Shown here: in pieces, positions 24,843 to 25,692 of the stretch
Numbering within the stretch: position 1 is the first letter of the stretch
Layout of the letters: each line of letters starts with the position of its first letter
NCBI GenBank assembly: GCA_036377415.1
Contig: DASUYK010000073.1
Span: 1 to 25,692, forward strand
Direction: 5' to 3'
Length of the DNA: 25,692 nt
From: DASUPK01 sp036377415
GTDB lineage: Bacteria; Actinomycetota; Thermoleophilia; Solirubrobacterales; 70-9
Notes under the pieces: model-generated
Databases searched by the model: none
What the model was told of the DNA's origin: nothing
The model's input: only the letters and a program-made list of their open reading frames with translations
Made by a program: the position numbers and the translations under genes

Positions 24843-25178
24843 GTGGCGTATCCGCTCGACAACGCCCTCTTCCAGTGGGAGGAGGGAGCGAACCGGCTGC
24901 GGGACCTGTCGGCGGACCCGCGGACGTCCCGATCCGCCCTCCGGGCGGTCGAGGCGATTCGCGACGAGCTCCGTCGCCGGATCGGCCCGACGTTCTCGGC
25001 CCAGGACCTCGCCGAGCTGTACGGCCGCGGAACGGACTGGTGCCTCGAGGCCGCCCGCGACGCCGCTCCGATGGAGGCGGTCGACCTCGATCCGCAGGCT
25101 GTCGTCGACGGCGCCTTTTTCCTCTACCTGCGCGGCGCCAGCGACTACTCAGGGGGCCGGGTCCTGCCGGTCGAGTAG
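24843..25178 (+). CDS. Small protein of unknown function, 111 residues
   Basis: It begins VAYPLDNALFQWEEGANRL from GTG 24843, preceded by AAGG at very short spacing. A longer frame reaching upstream is only the out-of-frame shadow of paralogue 4. The protein looks soluble and mostly helical: helix-like stretches around LRAVEAIRDELRRRIG and SAQDLAELYGRG are followed by a Trp-Cys pair (TDWCLEAARD) and V-V-D-G-A-F-F-L-Y-L-R-G. No membrane helix, signal peptide or known catalytic motif is visible and I do not recognise the family. Codon pattern and GC match its neighbours, and the protein sequence looks ordinary rather than frame-shadow-like, so I take it as real. Its stop is two bases from the stop of the convergent gene. 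Confidence 0.72.
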   Translation: MAYPLDNALFQWEEGANRLRDLSADPRTSRSALRAVEAIRDELRRRIGPTFSAQDLAELYGRGTDWCLEAARDAAPMEAVDLDPQAVVDGAFFLYLRGASDYSGGRVLPVE

Positions 25179-25180
25179 CG

Positions 25181-25692
25181 TCAGTCTTCGACTCGCTCGA
25201 GGACGATCCGCTCCGGCTCGATCGTCACCCTGAGCGCCTTCCGGCCCGCCCAATGCTCGGCGTAGATCGGGTCGTCCTTGATCGAGGGGTCGAACCAGAT
25301 GCCGTAGCCCTCCTCCTCGCCCTGGTCGAAGGTCGCCTCCAGCGGGCGCTTTCTGCCCCGGCCGCGTCCCCCGCGGCGGCGGCGGCGCCGTCGCCGGCGG
25401 CCGCCGGCGCCCTCCTCGGCGTACTCATCGCCCTCGCCCTCGTCGGTCGCACCCTCTTCTTCCTCGGGCTCCGGCTCGCCGAGCTCCGCCTCGATCTCGG
25501 CCTCGATCTCGTCGCGAAGGTCGAGATCGGCCGACGGCTCCTCGCCCTCCTCGGTCAGCCCGTGCCGCTGCCGGAAGTCTCGAAGCTCCGATGCGGGGAC
25601 GCCCAACTGATGGGCGATCCAAGCGTCGGTCCGTCCCTGGCGGACCCAGGCGCGGATCTGGTTGAGCTGCGGGCGCAGGGACTTTCGGGCCA
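25181..25692 (-). CDS. HTH protein with acidic and poly-Arg linker (5' end beyond window)
   Basis: The frame is open to the window edge, so the N-terminus is missing; about 170 residues are visible. They start with a helix-turn-helix-like segment (IRAWVRQGRTDAWIAHQLG, then VPASELRDFRQRHGL), followed by about 45 Glu-rich residues, a basic run of nine Arg followed by GGRGRGRKR, and a C-terminal segment of about 50 residues (EGYGIWFDPSIKDDPIYAEH and an IEPERIVLERVED end) that looks conserved rather than low-complexity. Likely a DNA- or RNA-binding regulator or nucleoid-type protein; the family is not identified. A TTG at 25606 could open a shorter frame, but the HTH continues upstream without a break, so that is not the start. 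Confidence 0.72.
   Translation of the reverse strand, partial: ARKSLRPQLNQIRAWVRQGRTDAWIAHQLGVPASELRDFRQRHGLTEEGEEPSADLDLRDEIEAEIEAELGEPEPEEEEGATDEGEGDEYAEEGAGGRRRRRRRRRGGRGRGRKRPLEATFDQGEEEGYGIWFDPSIKDDPIYAEHWAGRKALRVTIEPERIVLERVED

Overview
The window looks like chromosomal DNA of a high-GC actinobacterium. The order mfd, mazG, eno, divIC/ftsB-like is typical of actinobacteria. A CTC-type bL25 with an acidic tail, a YkwD-like CAP protein and gene starts that look leaderless would suit Thermoleophilia/Solirubrobacterales. That lineage call is an inference from gene content, not a database result. I saw no tRNA, rRNA, CRISPR array, transposase or phage gene.

Layout. Positions 1-1919 carry three small minus-strand envelope genes: a two-helix membrane protein (with a hairpin terminator), a secreted CAP/SCP protein and a lipoprotein. 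A glycerophosphodiester phosphodiesterase (1999-2841, +) is divergent from the lipoprotein and convergent with an AarF/UbiB-type kinase (2865-4436, -). From 4507 onward almost everything is on the plus strand: bL25 (rplY), pth, a crotonase-fold protein and an ABM-like small protein; then an FAD-linked BBE-type oxidase; then mfd, a membrane-anchored PrsA/SurA-like foldase, mazG, eno and a DivIC/FtsB-like division protein.

The accessory part is 15934-24798. Four paralogous polytopic membrane proteins of 726-748 residues are joined by 4-nt ATGA/GTGA overlaps. They look like GT-C-type lipid-linked-sugar glycosyltransferases with an extracytoplasmic C-terminal domain, but their function is unproven. 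They are followed by a 111-aa protein of unknown function, which ends 2 bp from a convergent gene that is cut by the window edge and encodes an HTH, an acidic stretch, a poly-Arg stretch and a conserved-looking tail.

The most unusual DNA-level signal is a short dispersed palindromic element. It has a fixed frame (TGCGA, GGG, a variable hairpin, an unpaired A, CCC, GTTT) and occurs four times: just upstream of or inside the 5' end of pth, in-frame inside mfd, in-frame inside the fourth paralogue, and as a composite double-hairpin version ending at the ATG of the first paralogue. This resembles a mobile palindromic element that tolerates insertion into coding sequence. The mfd leader is also unusually rich in perfect hairpins.
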